In this document: positions 20,506 through 30,343 of the stretch, piece after piece
Numbering within the stretch: the first letter of the stretch is position 1
How the letters are laid out: each line of letters opens with the position of its first letter
Assembly: GCA_963786625.1 (NCBI GenBank)
Contig: CAWAZS010000009.1
Location: 62,001-126,000 of the forward strand
DNA length: 64,000 bases
From: CAIWHR01 sp963786625
GTDB lineage: Bacteria > Pseudomonadota > Gammaproteobacteria > Burkholderiales > Casimicrobiaceae
Reading direction: 5' to 3'
Position numbers and translations under genes: made by a program
Notes under the pieces: model-generated
The model's input: the letters and a program-made list of their open reading frames with translations, nothing else
What the model was told of the DNA's origin: nothing
The model's database searches: none

Positions 20506-20536
20506 CGGCAGAGGGCTAGCGGTGCGGGCTAGCCCC
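20506..20536 (-). terminator. Hairpin downstream of the tRNA-Lys pair
   Basis: On the minus strand AGAGGGGCTAGC and GCTAGCCCTCT flank a seven-base loop, with one bulged base. It begins 12 bases after the CCA end of the tRNA at 20548. A T-rich tail is weak (GCCGTTTCAG), so it may be a processing or rho-assisted stop. Confidence 0.5.
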
Positions 20537-20547
20537 TCTGGTGTTGT

Positions 20548-20623
20548 TGGTAGGCCGTGTAGGGATCGAACCTACGACCAACGGATTAAGAGTCCGCTGC
20601 TCTACCAGCTGAGCTAACGACCC
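20548..20623 (-). tRNA. tRNA-Lys(CTT), second copy
   Basis: 76 bases with encoded CCA. Identical to the tRNA at 12270 except for one acceptor-stem base, which makes a G-T wobble. Anticodon CTT in ACTCTTAAT. Probably transcribed with the tRNA-Lys(TTT) 53 bases upstream. Confidence 0.97.
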
Positions 20624-20676
20624 GGAGCGACTTCACTGCGACGACTTCACGGCGGGCATCCAGCGTGGCCCCGAAC

Positions 20677-20752
20677 TGGTAGGCCGTGCTGGATTCGAAC
20701 CAGCGACCAACGGATTAAAAGTCCGCTGCTCTACCAACTGAGCTAACGGCCC
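20677..20752 (-). tRNA. tRNA-Lys(TTT)
   Basis: 76 bases with encoded CCA. Acceptor GGGCCGT/ACGGCCT, anticodon loop ACTTTTAAT with TTT, T-arm GCTGGTTCGAATCCAGC. It is first in a minus-strand pair with the CTT tRNA downstream, and may be read from the yeeE-DUF1178 unit whose last stop lies 67 bases upstream. Confidence 0.97.
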
Positions 20753-20819
20753 GCCGAAAAACTCGGATTATAGCGCGAAGCGCGACGCTGCCTCAAGCTT
20801 GCGGCAGCACTCCGCCGGG

Positions 20820-21258
20820 TCAGTGATGGTCGCGCGTCAGGAACGGCGGCACGAGCGTGAAGTCGATGCCTTCCTCGCGCAGCGCGTCGGCCTCGTCCTT
20901 CGATGCCTGGCCGCGGATCGGCCGCCCGGGCGCCTCGTCGTAGTGGATCTTCCGCGCCTCCTCGGGAAAGCGGCGACCGACGTTCTCGGTCGTTGCGCAC
21001 GATCTCGCGCAGCTTGCGCACGAGCTCGTCGGGGAAGCCGGCGACCGATTCCGCCGGGGCTTCCTCGACCGGGGTCGGCGCATCGACAGTCGCCCGCCCC
21101 ACATGGACCTTCGCCGAGGGCAGCCGCACCACGTTCGCGTCGTCGCAGACGGGGCAGCGCACCAGCACCGCGTCGGTCTGTCGCTCGAAATCCTCGCTCG
21201 ACGCGAACCACCCCTCGAATCGGTGGCCGTGGCCGCAGGTGAGGTCGAAGATGATCAT
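20820..21258 (-). CDS. DUF1178 family zinc-ribbon-like protein, one frameshift
   Basis: 145 aa after dropping one base near 20988. Starts MIIFDLTCGHGHRFEGWFAS and has a second pair CPVCDD near residue 36, together a likely zinc site. The C-terminus KDEADALREEGIDFTLVPPF is the strongly conserved end of the family. DUF1178 proteins are small, cytoplasmic and of unknown function, common in alpha- and betaproteobacteria. The ATG is one base after the transporter stop, so the two are translationally linked. Confidence 0.85.
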
Positions 21259-21259
21259 G

Positions 21260-22378
21260 TCAGCTGCTTCGCTCGAGCCGCCACATCTGGTACTTGAGCG
21301 CGGCGACGCACCCCGCGGCAATCGCGCCCAGCGCCAGGAACGAGCCGACCGCGAGCGTCGACACGCCGGACAATCCCTGGCCGATCGTGCAGCCCAGCGC
21401 GGTGACGCCGCCGAAGCCCATCATAATTCCGCCGACGACATGATTGGCGAGGTCCTCGGTCGTCGTGAAGCCTTCCCACCGGAACGTCCCCGTCGCGATG
21501 GCCATCCCTGCGGCGCCGACGAGCATGCCCAGCACGCCGGCAATGCCGAACGTCAGCACCCGCGACTGGTCGGTCCAGAAGATCAGGAGCTCCAGCAGGT
21601 AGGCGATCGGCGCCGTGTAGCTGAACGATTCGGCGCGGCCCGAGTTGGTGGCGACGAATTTTTCCTCGAGTGTCGCCGGGTCCTCGGCGACGTAGCCCAA
21701 GTGGCCCGTCACGTACCAGCCGCCGACGATCACCGCGCCGATGAGGATGCCGCCGACGACCATCTCGCGCGTCGCGCGGAATTCGCGGCTCGCGAGCACC
21801 CACGCGGCGAGCGCCGCCGCGAACGCGAGGGGAAACCACAGCCGCACCGCGCCGCCGACGCCGAGCGCCATCAGGATCGACGGCAGGTCCGAGGACTTCG
21901 CCCCGATCGCCGCGACGTCGATGCGCAACGGATCGAGCGCGACCGTGCGCCAGAGCGCGAAGAGTCCCTTCAGCGTCATGTACGCGGAGATCGCGAAGAA
22001 CACGAGCACGACCAGCGACTTCATGTTGCCGCCGCCGACGCGGATCAGCGTCTTGCTGCCGCAGCCCGAGCCCAGCGTCATGCCGAAGCCGAACAGGAAG
22101 CCGCCGACCGCGAGCGAGAGCCACGCGATGCGGCTGCCGGTGTAGAGCGACTTGCCCAGGTCGACCTGCCCGGTCGCGTGCAATACGCCGGCGCCGGCGA
22201 TGGCCACGGCGATCGCCAGCAGCCACATCCGCAGGCGGCGCGAGTCGCCGAAGTTCACGACGTCGCTGATCGCGCCCATCGTGCAGAAATTGACGCGGGT
22301 CGCCACCGCGCCGAAAACGACGGCGAGCGCGAAGGCGAGGCCGGTGACGAGCGCAGGCAGGTGGGCGATGTCTTGCAT
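21260..22378 (-). CDS. YeeE/YedE (TsuA-type) sulfur-compound transporter
   Basis: 372 aa with about ten membrane helices. Conserved cysteine sites: RVNFCTMGAISD, FGMTLGSGCGSKTLIRVGGG and GGVTALGCTIGQGLSG, the pattern proposed to pass thiosulfate through TsuA. Start taken at the ATG at 22378 (MQDIAHLPALVT); a TTG two codons earlier is possible, and neither has a clear ribosome site. Coupled to the DUF1178 gene by a one-base gap. Confidence 0.87.
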   Translation of the reverse strand: MQDIAHLPALVTGLAFALAVVFGAVATRVNFCTMGAISDVVNFGDSRRLRMWLLAIAVAIAGAGVLHATGQVDLGKSLYTGSRIAWLSLAVGGFLFGFGMTLGSGCGSKTLIRVGGGNMKSLVVLVFFAISAYMTLKGLFALWRTVALDPLRIDVAAIGAKSSDLPSILMALGVGGAVRLWFPLAFAAALAAWVLASREFRATREMVVGGILIGAVIVGGWYVTGHLGYVAEDPATLEEKFVATNSGRAESFSYTAPIAYLLELLIFWTDQSRVLTFGIAGVLGMLVGAAGMAIATGTFRWEGFTTTEDLANHVVGGIMMGFGGVTALGCTIGQGLSGVSTLAVGSFLALGAIAAGCVAALKYQMWRLERSS

Positions 22379-22538
22379 GCGCAAATTATGGCATGCGCGG
22401 GGCCGCGCTCCCTAAAGCGCCCCACGCCCCGTGGAACTGGCGCTTCCAGCCGGGCAAACCCCGTTCCGGGGTAAGCGCCGTTAACAGGGATATCGGTGGC
22501 GCGCAGGCGTGCGCCGCCTCAACCCACGGAAGGCGAAC

Positions 22539-23460
22539 ATGGCAACGATGATTCCGCGCACACACTCCGTACTCCACAATTCGAGCGGCGCCCGAGCACC
22601 GACGGCGGTTGCGACCCTGGCGCTGGCCGTTGCGCTCGCGCTCGGCGCCAACCCCGTGGCGGCCGGCGGCCGGGTCGGCAACATCGAGCTCGTCACCCGT
22701 CCGGATGGCCGGGTGCTGCCGACCCACGCGAAGGACGGCCGCCGCTGGGTCGTCGGCACGCCGGGCCAGGAGTACGCAATCCGCGTGTGCAACACGACCG
22801 GCGGCCGCGTGCTCGCCGTGATGAGCGTCGACGGGGTGAACGTCGTCTCCGGCGACACCGCCTCGCCCGCGCAGTCGGGGTACGTGCTCGCCGCGTACGA
22901 GTGCGCCGACATCGCCGGCTGGCGCAGGAATCTCGCGTCGATCGCCGCGTTCTATTTCACCGAGTTGCCGGACGCGTATGCGACGCGCACCGGGCGCCCC
23001 GAGAACGTCGGCGTCGTCGGCGTCGCGTTCTTCCGCGAGCGGCCGCAGCCGGTCGCATGGCGGGACCGGCCGGGACGCATCGCCGCGGAGCCCAGCGCCG
23101 CGCCCTCCGCGCAGCAGGAGGCGGCAACGGGCGAGACGAAGGCGGCAGGCAGCGCCTCGGCCGACGCAGCGCGCGAGCGAGGCTCCGGCCGCGCGCAGCG
23201 ACGCCGCCCGCGCCGAAGCCGCGGCGCCGGCGCCGATGGCGAAGATCGGCACCGGACACGGGCGGCATGAGTCGTCGTACGTGCAGACGACCCGCTTCGA
23301 GCGCGAAGCCGCGACGCCCAACCAGACGATCGCGATCCACTACGATCGCCGCGAGAATCTCGTCGCCATGGGCATCCTGCCGCCGCCGGCCGTCGCGCGC
23401 GCGCCGAATCCGTTTCCCGCATGGACGCCGCGGTTCGTTCCGGATCCGCCGCCGCGTTGA
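22539..23460 (+). CDS. Secreted protein of unknown function upstream of an ECF sigma factor, one frameshift
   Basis: About 306 aa after removing one base near 23180. A signal peptide (AVATLALAVALALGANPVAA) precedes a compact domain: GQEYAIRVCNTTGGRVLAVM, GYVLAAYECADIAGWRRN, FYFTELPDAYATRTGRPENV. A low-complexity Ala/Glu/Arg stretch follows, then a conserved tail (SSYVQTTRFEREA, IAIHYDRRENLVAMGIL). GGAAGG precedes the ATG. I recall this type of protein beside ECF sigma genes, but not a named family. It may be the extracytoplasmic part of the sigma/anti-sigma pathway downstream. Confidence 0.65.
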
Positions 23461-23537
23461 CGCGCGGAATCGCATCGGGGTCGGGCGACGGCGCCATCGA
23501 TTGCGCCCGGCGCGGGCCGCTCGCATACTCGCGGGCG

Positions 23538-24123
23538 ATGCCCGCGCCTGCTCCTGCCGGCGCCGCGCGCGACGAGGACCTGATGCTCGCCTATGCCGCG
23601 GGCGATGCCGCGGCGTTCGATGCACTCTATGCCCGCCATCGCGGCGGCGTGTACCGGTATCTGCTGCGCCAGTGCGGACACGCGGGCGTGGCCGACGAGC
23701 TCTTCCAGGACGCGTGGATGAGCGTGGTCCGTGCACGCGCATCGTACGTGCCGACTGCGAGCTTCGCGACCTGGCTCTACCGGATCGCCCACAACCGGCT
23801 GATCGACCACTGGCGCGCGACCGGCCGCGTCGAGCTCGTCAGCCGCCGGGCCGGACGACGACGACGATCCGCTGGAGGCGATTCCCGGACGCCGCAGCGA
23901 CGAGCCCGAGGTCCGCGTGGCTGCACACGAAATCGCGTCGCGGCTGCGCGCCGCGCTGGCCGCGCTGCCGGCCGCACAGCGCGAGGCTTTCCTCCTGCAC
24001 CAGGAGGGCGGGCTCGAGCTGGCGGAGATCGCGACGCTCACCGGCGCCGGCGTCGAGACCGTGAAGAGCCGCATCCGCTACGCGCTCGCGAAGCTGCGGG
24101 CCGAGCTCGGAGACCTGCAATGA
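23538..24123 (+). CDS. ECF-type RNA polymerase sigma factor, one frameshift
   Basis: 194 aa after removing one base near 23850. Region 2: FDALYARHRGGVYRYLLRQC, ELFQDAWMSVVRA and TASFATWLYRIAHNRLIDHW. A linker of five aspartates follows. Region 4: LPAAQREAFLLHQEGGLELA, then TGAGVETVKSRIRYALAKLR. The stop overlaps the next ATG by four bases (ATGA), so it is translationally coupled to the membrane protein downstream, its likely anti-sigma factor. Confidence 0.88.
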
Positions 24124-25167
24124 CCACGCCGAAACGCGACGACGAAATGCCACTGCGCGATCCGCGCTTCGAGGCGGCGTGGCGCGCGGCCTCCAGCGAG
24201 GAGCCGCCGGCAGCGCTCGACGCGGCGATCCGCGCCGCCGCGCGACGCGAGGTCGGCGCCGGGCCGCAGCCCGTCGCCGCGTCAGTCCCCGGCACGGATC
24301 CGTCGGCATTGGTGGCCCCTCGCCGCGGCGGCGACGATCGGCGTCATCACGGCCGGAGTGCTGCAGCTCATGCCGCACGACGAGCTGCTCGCGCCCGGCA
24401 TCGAGAGCGGGGTCGTCACCGACATGCCCGCATCGTCGGCCACCTCCGTGCCGCCGGCGGCGACGCCAACGGTTCCGGTCGAAGCAAGGAAGGACACGTC
24501 GACGCCCGGCGCCGGCAGCGCGCGCCCGGCACCGCCGGCGCAGGTCGCGCGCAAGTCCGCGCCCGCCGCATCCACGAACGCGCAGCAGGACGCCGGGGCC
24601 ATTCCTCCCGCCGTCGCCACCTTGCCCGAGCCGTTTCCCGCTGCAGAGCCAAAGCGCGAGGCGCCGCCGTCCGTTGAGTCATCGAAGCCCGAGCCTGCGG
24701 CCACGGCCGGCGCGCGTCCCGCTCCCGCGCCACCGCCGGCCGGGCGCCCCGTGGCACCCGCGCCGCCGATGGAAACGCCGGCCGCGGAGCTCGCAGTCGC
24801 CACCGAACCTGCACGCACGCGCAGCGACGCGGCGGCGGTGGCCAAGCTCGCGTCCGAACCCGTACCTGCCGCGCCGTCCGCATCCGGCGCTGCGGCACGC
24901 GGCGCCACCGACAGCGAGCTCGCGCGGCCGGCGCCGCAAGCCAGGATCGCCGCGGCCGCGCCCCGTGCCGAGGCCGCCGCCGATGTACGCGCGAAGGACC
25001 GCGCGCCGTTGCCGGTCGCGGAATGGATTGCGCTGATTCGGCGACTCCGCGCGGAAGGCAAGACCGTCGAGGCCGCCCGCGAGCTCGCCGCGTTTCGCCT
25101 CGCGCATGCCGATCACGAGCGACTGCTGCCGGCTGACCTTCGCGAGTGGCGCCCCGCCGAGAAATGA
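24120..25167 (+). CDS. Anti-sigma-factor-like membrane protein with Ala/Pro-rich periplasmic region, one frameshift
   Basis: About 348 aa after removing one base near 24305. The N-terminal 55 residues (LRDPRFEAAWRAASSEEPPA, LDAAIRAAARREV) are a cytoplasmic helical segment of anti-sigma type, followed by one helix (PLAAAATIGVITAGVLQLM). About 220 residues of Ala/Pro/Thr-rich sequence then span the periplasm. The end is a structured helical bit (VAEWIALIRRLRAEGKTVEA, ARELAAFRLAHADHERLLPA). Coupled to the sigma gene by an ATGA overlap. The anti-sigma role is inferred from layout. Confidence 0.7.
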
Positions 25168-25231
25168 GGCGGCCGGGCGCCGGCGCCGTCACGCAGATTC
25201 GTCGCGCGAGCCGGGCGGCGCCGCTCTCCCG

Positions 25232-26266
25232 CTAGAGCGTCCGGAGCAGCTTACGGATGGGCGCAGGGAGCGCCGCGGCGATGGCATCGTCGCGCGTCAG
25301 CCAGGCGAGGCCCGGCGCTTCCGCCCGCGACGGCCAGGTGCGAGCGGCGACACGCTGCGGATGGATCGTCAGCCGGAAATGCGTGAACGCGTGCTCGATC
25401 GCCGGCAGCTCCTCGCCGACGGTCACGTTCGCCGCGAACCGCGACTTGCAGTGCCGCGCGACGTCGGCGTCGACATCGAGCTCGGGCAGGCTCCACAATC
25501 CCGCCCAGATGCCGGCGGCGGGACGCTTCTCCAGCAGGAGGGCGCCCGCGCGCTCGATCACCAGCACGCGCAGCGCACGCTGCGGCACCGCCTTCTTCGG
25601 CCGCGGCGACGGCAATGCCGCGGTGCGACCGTCGCGTCGCGCGACGCAGTCGCTCGCGAGCGGGCATTCCGCGCAGCGCGGCGCGGCCCGCGTGCACAGC
25701 GTGGCGCCGAGATCCATCAGCGCCTGCGTGTAGGTCTCGATGTCGGCATCGGGCAGCAGCGACTCGGCGACGCGCCACATCTCGCCTTCGACGCCCGCTG
25801 CGCCGGGAAAGCCCTCGATCCCGCGATGGCGCGCGAGCACGCGCTTCACGTTGCCGTCGAGGATCGCCGCGCGCGCGCCGAAGGCAAACACCGCGATCGC
25901 GGCGGCGGTCGAGCGGCCGACGCCGGGCAGCTTCGCGATCGCCTCCGGGTCGCGGGGAAACGCGCCGCCGTGTCGCTCGACGATGGCCTTCGCCGCCGCA
26001 TGCAGATGGTGCGCGCGCCGGTAGTAGCCGAGACCGCTCCACAGCTCGAGCACGCGATCCGGATGCGCCTGCGCGAGCGCGCGCACGCCGGGAAATGCCG
26101 CGAGAAAGCGGCGATAGTAGGGTACGACCGTCGCCACCTGGGTCTGCTGCAGCATGATCTCCGCGAGCCAGATGCGATACGCATCGCGCGTGTTCTGCCA
26201 AGGGAGATCGTGGCGGCCATGCCGTCGCTGCCAGGCGACGAGGCGTGCCGCGATGGTCTGGGGCAT
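25232..26266 (-). CDS. mutY: A/G-specific adenine DNA glycosylase
   Basis: 344 aa, intact. Removes adenine opposite 8-oxoguanine. Catalytic glutamate in WLAEIMLQQTQV, helix-hairpin-helix LPGVGRSTAAAIAVFAFG, catalytic aspartate in ILDGNVKRVLARH, and the iron-sulfur cluster cysteines CTRAAPRCAECPLASDC (C-x6-C-x2-C-x5-C). The C-terminal NUDIX-like domain has LLEKRPAAGIWAGLWSLPEL. It lies 71 bases after cpoB on the same strand. Confidence 0.96.
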   Translation of the reverse strand: MPQTIAARLVAWQRRHGRHDLPWQNTRDAYRIWLAEIMLQQTQVATVVPYYRRFLAAFPGVRALAQAHPDRVLELWSGLGYYRRAHHLHAAAKAIVERHGGAFPRDPEAIAKLPGVGRSTAAAIAVFAFGARAAILDGNVKRVLARHRGIEGFPGAAGVEGEMWRVAESLLPDADIETYTQALMDLGATLCTRAAPRCAECPLASDCVARRDGRTAALPSPRPKKAVPQRALRVLVIERAGALLLEKRPAAGIWAGLWSLPELDVDADVARHCKSRFAANVTVGEELPAIEHAFTHFRLTIHPQRVAARTWPSRAEAPGLAWLTRDDAIAAALPAPIRKLLRTL

Positions 26267-26337
26267 CGGCGGCGGGCGCCGCGGCGCGCGGCGACGGATG
26301 CCGCGCTCGCCCGTGCGCTCCGCCAACCGACCGCTCC

Positions 26338-27259
26338 TCAGCGGATGGCGAGGCGCTGACGGGCCTTGATCGCCGCTTCCGAGTGCGGGTACTTGGCGAT
26401 CAGCGACTCGAGCGTGCGTCGCGACGCCGCGCCGTCGCCCATCTCGAACTGGCTGGTCGCGATGTTGAGGAGCGCATCGGGCACCTTCGAGCTTTCCGGA
26501 TACGCGGCGACCAGCTGCCGCTGCGACGCGATCGCCCCGCGGTAGTCCTTCTGCGCGAATTGCGCATTGCCGATCCAGTACTGCGCCGACGGGGCGAGCG
26601 GGCTCTTCGGGTAGGTCTTCACGAAGGCCCCGAAGCTCGCGATCGCCGCCGAGTAGTTTCCGCTCTTGAACTGCTCGAGCGCGGAGTCGTAGGCGCGCTG
26701 CTCGCCGGACACCTCGGGCGCCGAGGCACCGGGGCGGGCGCCGGCCGCGCTCGCTGCGGGGCCGCTCGCCGCGGGGGCGGACGGCGGCGGCGGGCGCCGG
26801 AATCGGAACGGCGGCCGCGGCGGCAGGGGCACCGGCCGGGGCGGGCGGCGCGGGAGCGGCGGCGGCCGGGCGGCCAGGGGCCACGGTCGAGCCGGGACCG
26901 CCTTCGAGGCGACGCAACCGCGAATCGAGATCGACATAGAGATCGCGCTGGCGCTTCTGCGCCTGCTCGAGCTCGTGGTTCAGCACTTCGATCTGGCCGC
27001 GCAGCTTGGCGACATCGATCTTGAGCTGTTCGACCTGGCTGAAGATCTCGACCAGGCCCTGGCTCTTCAGCTGACCTTCGAGAGCGGCGATCCGGTCTTC
27101 GAGCTGCTTCTGAACCTGCGCCAGGCGCTGGTTCGTGAGCTCGATGCGCTTGCGCGCCTCCTCGTCGTCGAACAGCGCGGCGCGCGCCGGGAGCGCGACC
27201 AGCCACACGGCCAGCAGCGCCGCCGCGATGCTGCGGGCGGGGAGCACGCGGCGCGTCAC
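26338..27259 (-). CDS. cpoB: Cell division coordinator CpoB (YbgF), one frameshift
   Basis: About 306 aa after removing one base near 26790. A GTG start seven bases after GGAGG gives VTRRVLPARSIAAALLAVWL and a signal ending ARAALF. A coiled-coil trimerisation segment follows (ELTNQRLAQVQKQLEDRIAA, LNHELEQAQKRQRDLYVDLD), then an Ala/Pro linker and TPR repeats (YDSALEQFKSGNYSAAIASF, YWIGNAQFAQKDYRGAIASQ). CpoB links Tol-Pal with septal peptidoglycan synthesis, which fits its place after tolB and pal. Confidence 0.9.
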
Positions 27260-27359
27260 TTGCGGCCTCCGCACGGTCGACGCATCTCCACCGTCACAGC
27301 GTCGGCCGCCTCGGTCGCTCGCAAACGCGCCCTTCGGGCCTGGCCTTCGGCCTGCTCGC

Positions 27360-27911
27360 TCACTCGCCGGCGTGGACGATGTCGGCCCGGCGGTTCTCGG
27401 CCCACGACGCTTCGTCATGGCCCTCGCGGCGCGGCTTTTCCTTGCCGAAGCTCACCGTCTCGATCTGCGTTTCCGACGCGCCGAGCAGCACCATCATCTT
27501 CTTCACCGCGTCGGCGCGCTTCTGGCCGAGCGCGATGTTGTACTCGCGGGTCCCGCGCTCGTCGGTGTTGCCCTGGATGATCGCCCGCGCGCCGCGGTTT
27601 GCCTGCAGATACTTCGCGTGCGCCTCGATCAGCGGCCGGAACTCGTCCTTGACCACGAACTGGTCGTAGTCGAAGTACACGTTGCGCTTCGACAGGATGT
27701 TGGTCGGATCCTTCAGAGCGCTGGCCGCCGTCGATCCGCCGGCAGGCGTCCCGCTGACCGCGCCGGTCGTCGCTCCGGAGGTCGTGGCGCCGCTCGCCGG
27801 CGCCGTCGACGTCGGGGCGCGATCCTCGACGGGCGCGGCGTCCTGGGTTTCCGTGCTCTTGCAGCCGGCGATCGCGACAACGAGCAACGCTGCGATGATC
27901 CAATTGCGCAT
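27360..27911 (-). CDS. pal: Peptidoglycan-associated lipoprotein Pal
   Basis: 183 aa. Lipobox VVAIAGC with the lipidated cysteine at 17, a Thr/Ala/Gly-rich tether, then an OmpA-like domain: VYFDYDQFVV, GNTDERGTREYNIALGQKRA, ASWAENRRADIVHAGE. It binds meso-diaminopimelate in the wall and TolB in the periplasm. 35 bases after the tolB stop, same strand. Confidence 0.96.
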   Translation of the reverse strand: MRNWIIAALLVVAIAGCKSTETQDAAPVEDRAPTSTAPASGATTSGATTGAVSGTPAGGSTAASALKDPTNILSKRNVYFDYDQFVVKDEFRPLIEAHAKYLQANRGARAIIQGNTDERGTREYNIALGQKRADAVKKMMVLLGASETQIETVSFGKEKPRREGHDEASWAENRRADIVHAGE

Positions 27912-27946
27912 GAGATGTCTCCTCGAGTGGTCTGGTTACCTGAGGG

Positions 27947-29227
27947 TTACCTGAGCAGCGGACCCCAGGCGGGCTCGCGCACATCGGCCGCAGGCGAGAC
28001 GAGTCGCTGCTTGACGCGACCGTCGGAGGATACTCCGGCCAATATACCACGCGCTCCCTGCTGCGCTGCGTAGATGATCAGTTTCGAGTTCGGCGCGATG
28101 CTGGGACTCTCGTCGAGCGGACCGGGCGTCAGCACCTGCACTTGCCGCGTCGCGTAATCCTGGATCGCGACCATGAAGCGCCCGCCCTCGCGCCGCACGA
28201 ACACGAAGCCCTTACCGTCGGGCGTTGCCCGCGGCGACGTGTTGTAGCTTCCTTCGAAGGTCAGCCGCTCGATCGCGCCGGTCGCGATGGTGAGCCGGTA
28301 GATCTGCGGCGTGCCGCCGCGGTCCGAGGTGAACAGCAACGCCTTGCCGTCGGGGGTGAACGATGCCTCGGTGTCGATGCCGGGCGAGGTCAGCAGCCGC
28401 TGCACGCCCGTTCCGTCGGCGTTGATGAAGAAGAGCTGCGAGCCGCCATCGCGGGTGAGCGTGACCGCGAGCCGGCGACCGTCCGGCGACCATGCCGGCG
28501 CGCTGTTGCTGCCGCGGAAATTCGCGAGCACCTGGCGCTGGCCGGTCGCCATCGACTGGACATAGATGATCGGCTTCTTGTTCTCCAGCGAAACGTACGC
28601 GAGCCGCGAGCCGTCCGGCGACCACGCCGGCGAGAGCAGGGGCTCCCGCGACGTGACCACCGCCTGCGGGTTGCCGCCGTCGGCATCGGCCACGATGAGC
28701 TCGAACCGGTTGCCCTGCTTCGTGATGTACGCGATGCGCGTCGAGAACACGCCGACGTCGCCGGTGAGCTTCTCGTAGATGACGTCGGCGATCTTGTGCG
28801 CGGTCGCGCGAAACTGCGCCGGCGTCACGACGTAGGTCATCGACGTGAGCTGGGTCTGCTTGACGACGTCGAGCAGGTGGAAGCGGACCTCGACCCGCCC
28901 GTCGCCCAGCGCGCGCATCGAGCCGACGACGGCCACGTCGGCGCCGCGCGCGCGAAAATCGCCGAACTTCACGTCCTCCGGGCGGGCAGGCCGCGGCAGG
29001 ATCCCGGCCTCGACGCTGCGAAACAGGCCGCTGCGCTGGAGGTCGGCGGCGACGATGCCGGTGATGCCGAGCGGCCAGGTCGCTTCGTTCTCGAACGGAA
29101 CGACCGCGATCGGGATCGTCGTGCCGGCGCCGCCGACGATCTCGATGGTGAGCTGGGCGCGCGCCGGCAGGGACGCCAGAACGGCGAGCGCGAGGAAGAC
29201 GAGGAGGGAGCGAGTCAGGCGGCGCAA
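27947..29227 (-). CDS. tolB: Tol-Pal system beta-propeller protein TolB
   Basis: 426 aa. I place the start at the TTG at 29227 because AAGGA stands five bases before it and the signal peptide (LRRLTRSLLVFLALAVLASL, PARAQ) begins there. An N-terminal domain (TIPIAVVPFENEATWPLGI) is followed by WD-like propeller blades with repeated PAWSPDGSRLAYVS, PAWSPDGRRLAVTLTRDGGS and ASFTPDGKALLFTSDRGG. The length matches the family. tolQ, tolR and tolA are not in the window. Confidence 0.95.
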   Translation of the reverse strand: MRRLTRSLLVFLALAVLASLPARAQLTIEIVGGAGTTIPIAVVPFENEATWPLGITGIVAADLQRSGLFRSVEAGILPRPARPEDVKFGDFRARGADVAVVGSMRALGDGRVEVRFHLLDVVKQTQLTSMTYVVTPAQFRATAHKIADVIYEKLTGDVGVFSTRIAYITKQGNRFELIVADADGGNPQAVVTSREPLLSPAWSPDGSRLAYVSLENKKPIIYVQSMATGQRQVLANFRGSNSAPAWSPDGRRLAVTLTRDGGSQLFFINADGTGVQRLLTSPGIDTEASFTPDGKALLFTSDRGGTPQIYRLTIATGAIERLTFEGSYNTSPRATPDGKGFVFVRREGGRFMVAIQDYATRQVQVLTPGPLDESPSIAPNSKLIIYAAQQGARGILAGVSSDGRVKQRLVSPAADVREPAWGPLLR

Positions 29228-29431
29228 GGGGATCCTTATCGGGTCGGGCTCAGCCCGCGGTGGAATCGACGTCCCGAACGGGAACCGAAACGGCGGCCCT
29301 CCCGGGGGCGGAAGGCGGATCACCCACTGCGTGACATCGAAGCAATGACATTGCGATCGTGCGAATTATAACGGACACCCCCTCGATTCCGGGTTAACGC
29401 GGGAGCCTCGCGGCCCGCCGACGCGATCGCG

Positions 29432-30343
29432 TCAATGCACCGCGATCGTCGAGGCCAGGCCCAGTGCGTCGCGCAGCCGGTCCGCCGTGCGCCTCGCGTC
29501 GTCGCGCGCCGCATACGGCCCGACGAAGACGCGGAAGAGCCCGTTGACCTGGCGAACCTTCGGTTCGACCCCGACCGGGGCGATCTGGTTCGCCAGATGC
29601 GCGACAAAACTCTGGGCGTTCGCGTAGTTCGCGAACGCGCCCAACTGGACGACGAACCCGCCGTCGGCGCTGGCGACCGGCACGGCAGCCGCAGCTTCCG
29701 CCGGCGGCGCCCCCGCTGCCGAGACCGTCGCGGGCGCCCCGGCGACCGGCGGCAGCGGCGTGGCGGCAACCAGCACGGCCTCCTTGGGGATGATCGCCTC
29801 GACCTCGACCTCGCCGCTGCCCTTCTGCGCGATGCCGAGCTTCGAGGCGGCGGCGAACGACAGGTCGATCACGCGGTTGTGCAGGAACGGCCCGCGGTCG
29901 TTGACGCGAACGACGACGCTCGCTCCGGTCGCGACATTCGTGACGCGGGCATAGGACGGCAGCGGCAGCGTCGGATGCGCGGCGGTCATCCCGTACATGT
30001 CGTAGATCTCGCCCATCGACGTCTTCTCGCCATGGAACTTGCGCCCGTACCACGACGCGATCCCGCGCTCCTTGTACGGACGCAGGCCGGTCGCCGGGAC
30101 GTACTCGCGGCCGAACACCGTGTAGGGGCGGTTTGCGAACCGATGCAGCGGCTCGGCGCGCGGAACCGCATCGGGAACGGCGTCGAAGCTGGCCGGCGCG
30201 TTGTCCCCCGGACCGTCGTCCTTGTAGTACTTGGCGCTCGTCGGGGGTTTGGCCGGCGGCGGCGGCTCCGGCTTCGGAGCGGTGGTGCAGGCTGCCATTG
30301 CGGCCATGGCCGCCAGGAGCGAAATTCGGTGGGCGGCATGCAT
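29432..30343 (-). CDS. rlpA: RlpA-type septal ring lytic transglycosylase lipoprotein
   Basis: 303 aa. Lipobox MAAMAAC with cysteine 19, then a double-psi beta-barrel: GIASWYGRKFHGEKTSMGE, TAAHPTLPLPSYARVTNVAT, VVVRVNDRGPFLHNRVIDLS. The C-terminal SPOR domain (residues ~225-303) has GGFVVQLGAFANYANAQSFV and RVFVGPYAARDDA and should target denuded septal glycans. It lies about 200 bases upstream of tolB on the same strand, grouping two envelope-constriction systems. Confidence 0.94.
   Translation of the reverse strand: MHAAHRISLLAAMAAMAACTTAPKPEPPPPAKPPTSAKYYKDDGPGDNAPASFDAVPDAVPRAEPLHRFANRPYTVFGREYVPATGLRPYKERGIASWYGRKFHGEKTSMGEIYDMYGMTAAHPTLPLPSYARVTNVATGASVVVRVNDRGPFLHNRVIDLSFAAASKLGIAQKGSGEVEVEAIIPKEAVLVAATPLPPVAGAPATVSAAGAPPAEAAAAVPVASADGGFVVQLGAFANYANAQSFVAHLANQIAPVGVEPKVRQVNGLFRVFVGPYAARDDARRTADRLRDALGLASTIAVH

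Noticed and set aside
20903..22474. A 523-residue plus-strand frame opposite the YeeE transporter
   Set aside because: Arg/His/Asp-rich translation typical of the antisense of a GC-rich membrane gene; the minus strand has the conserved cysteine motifs.
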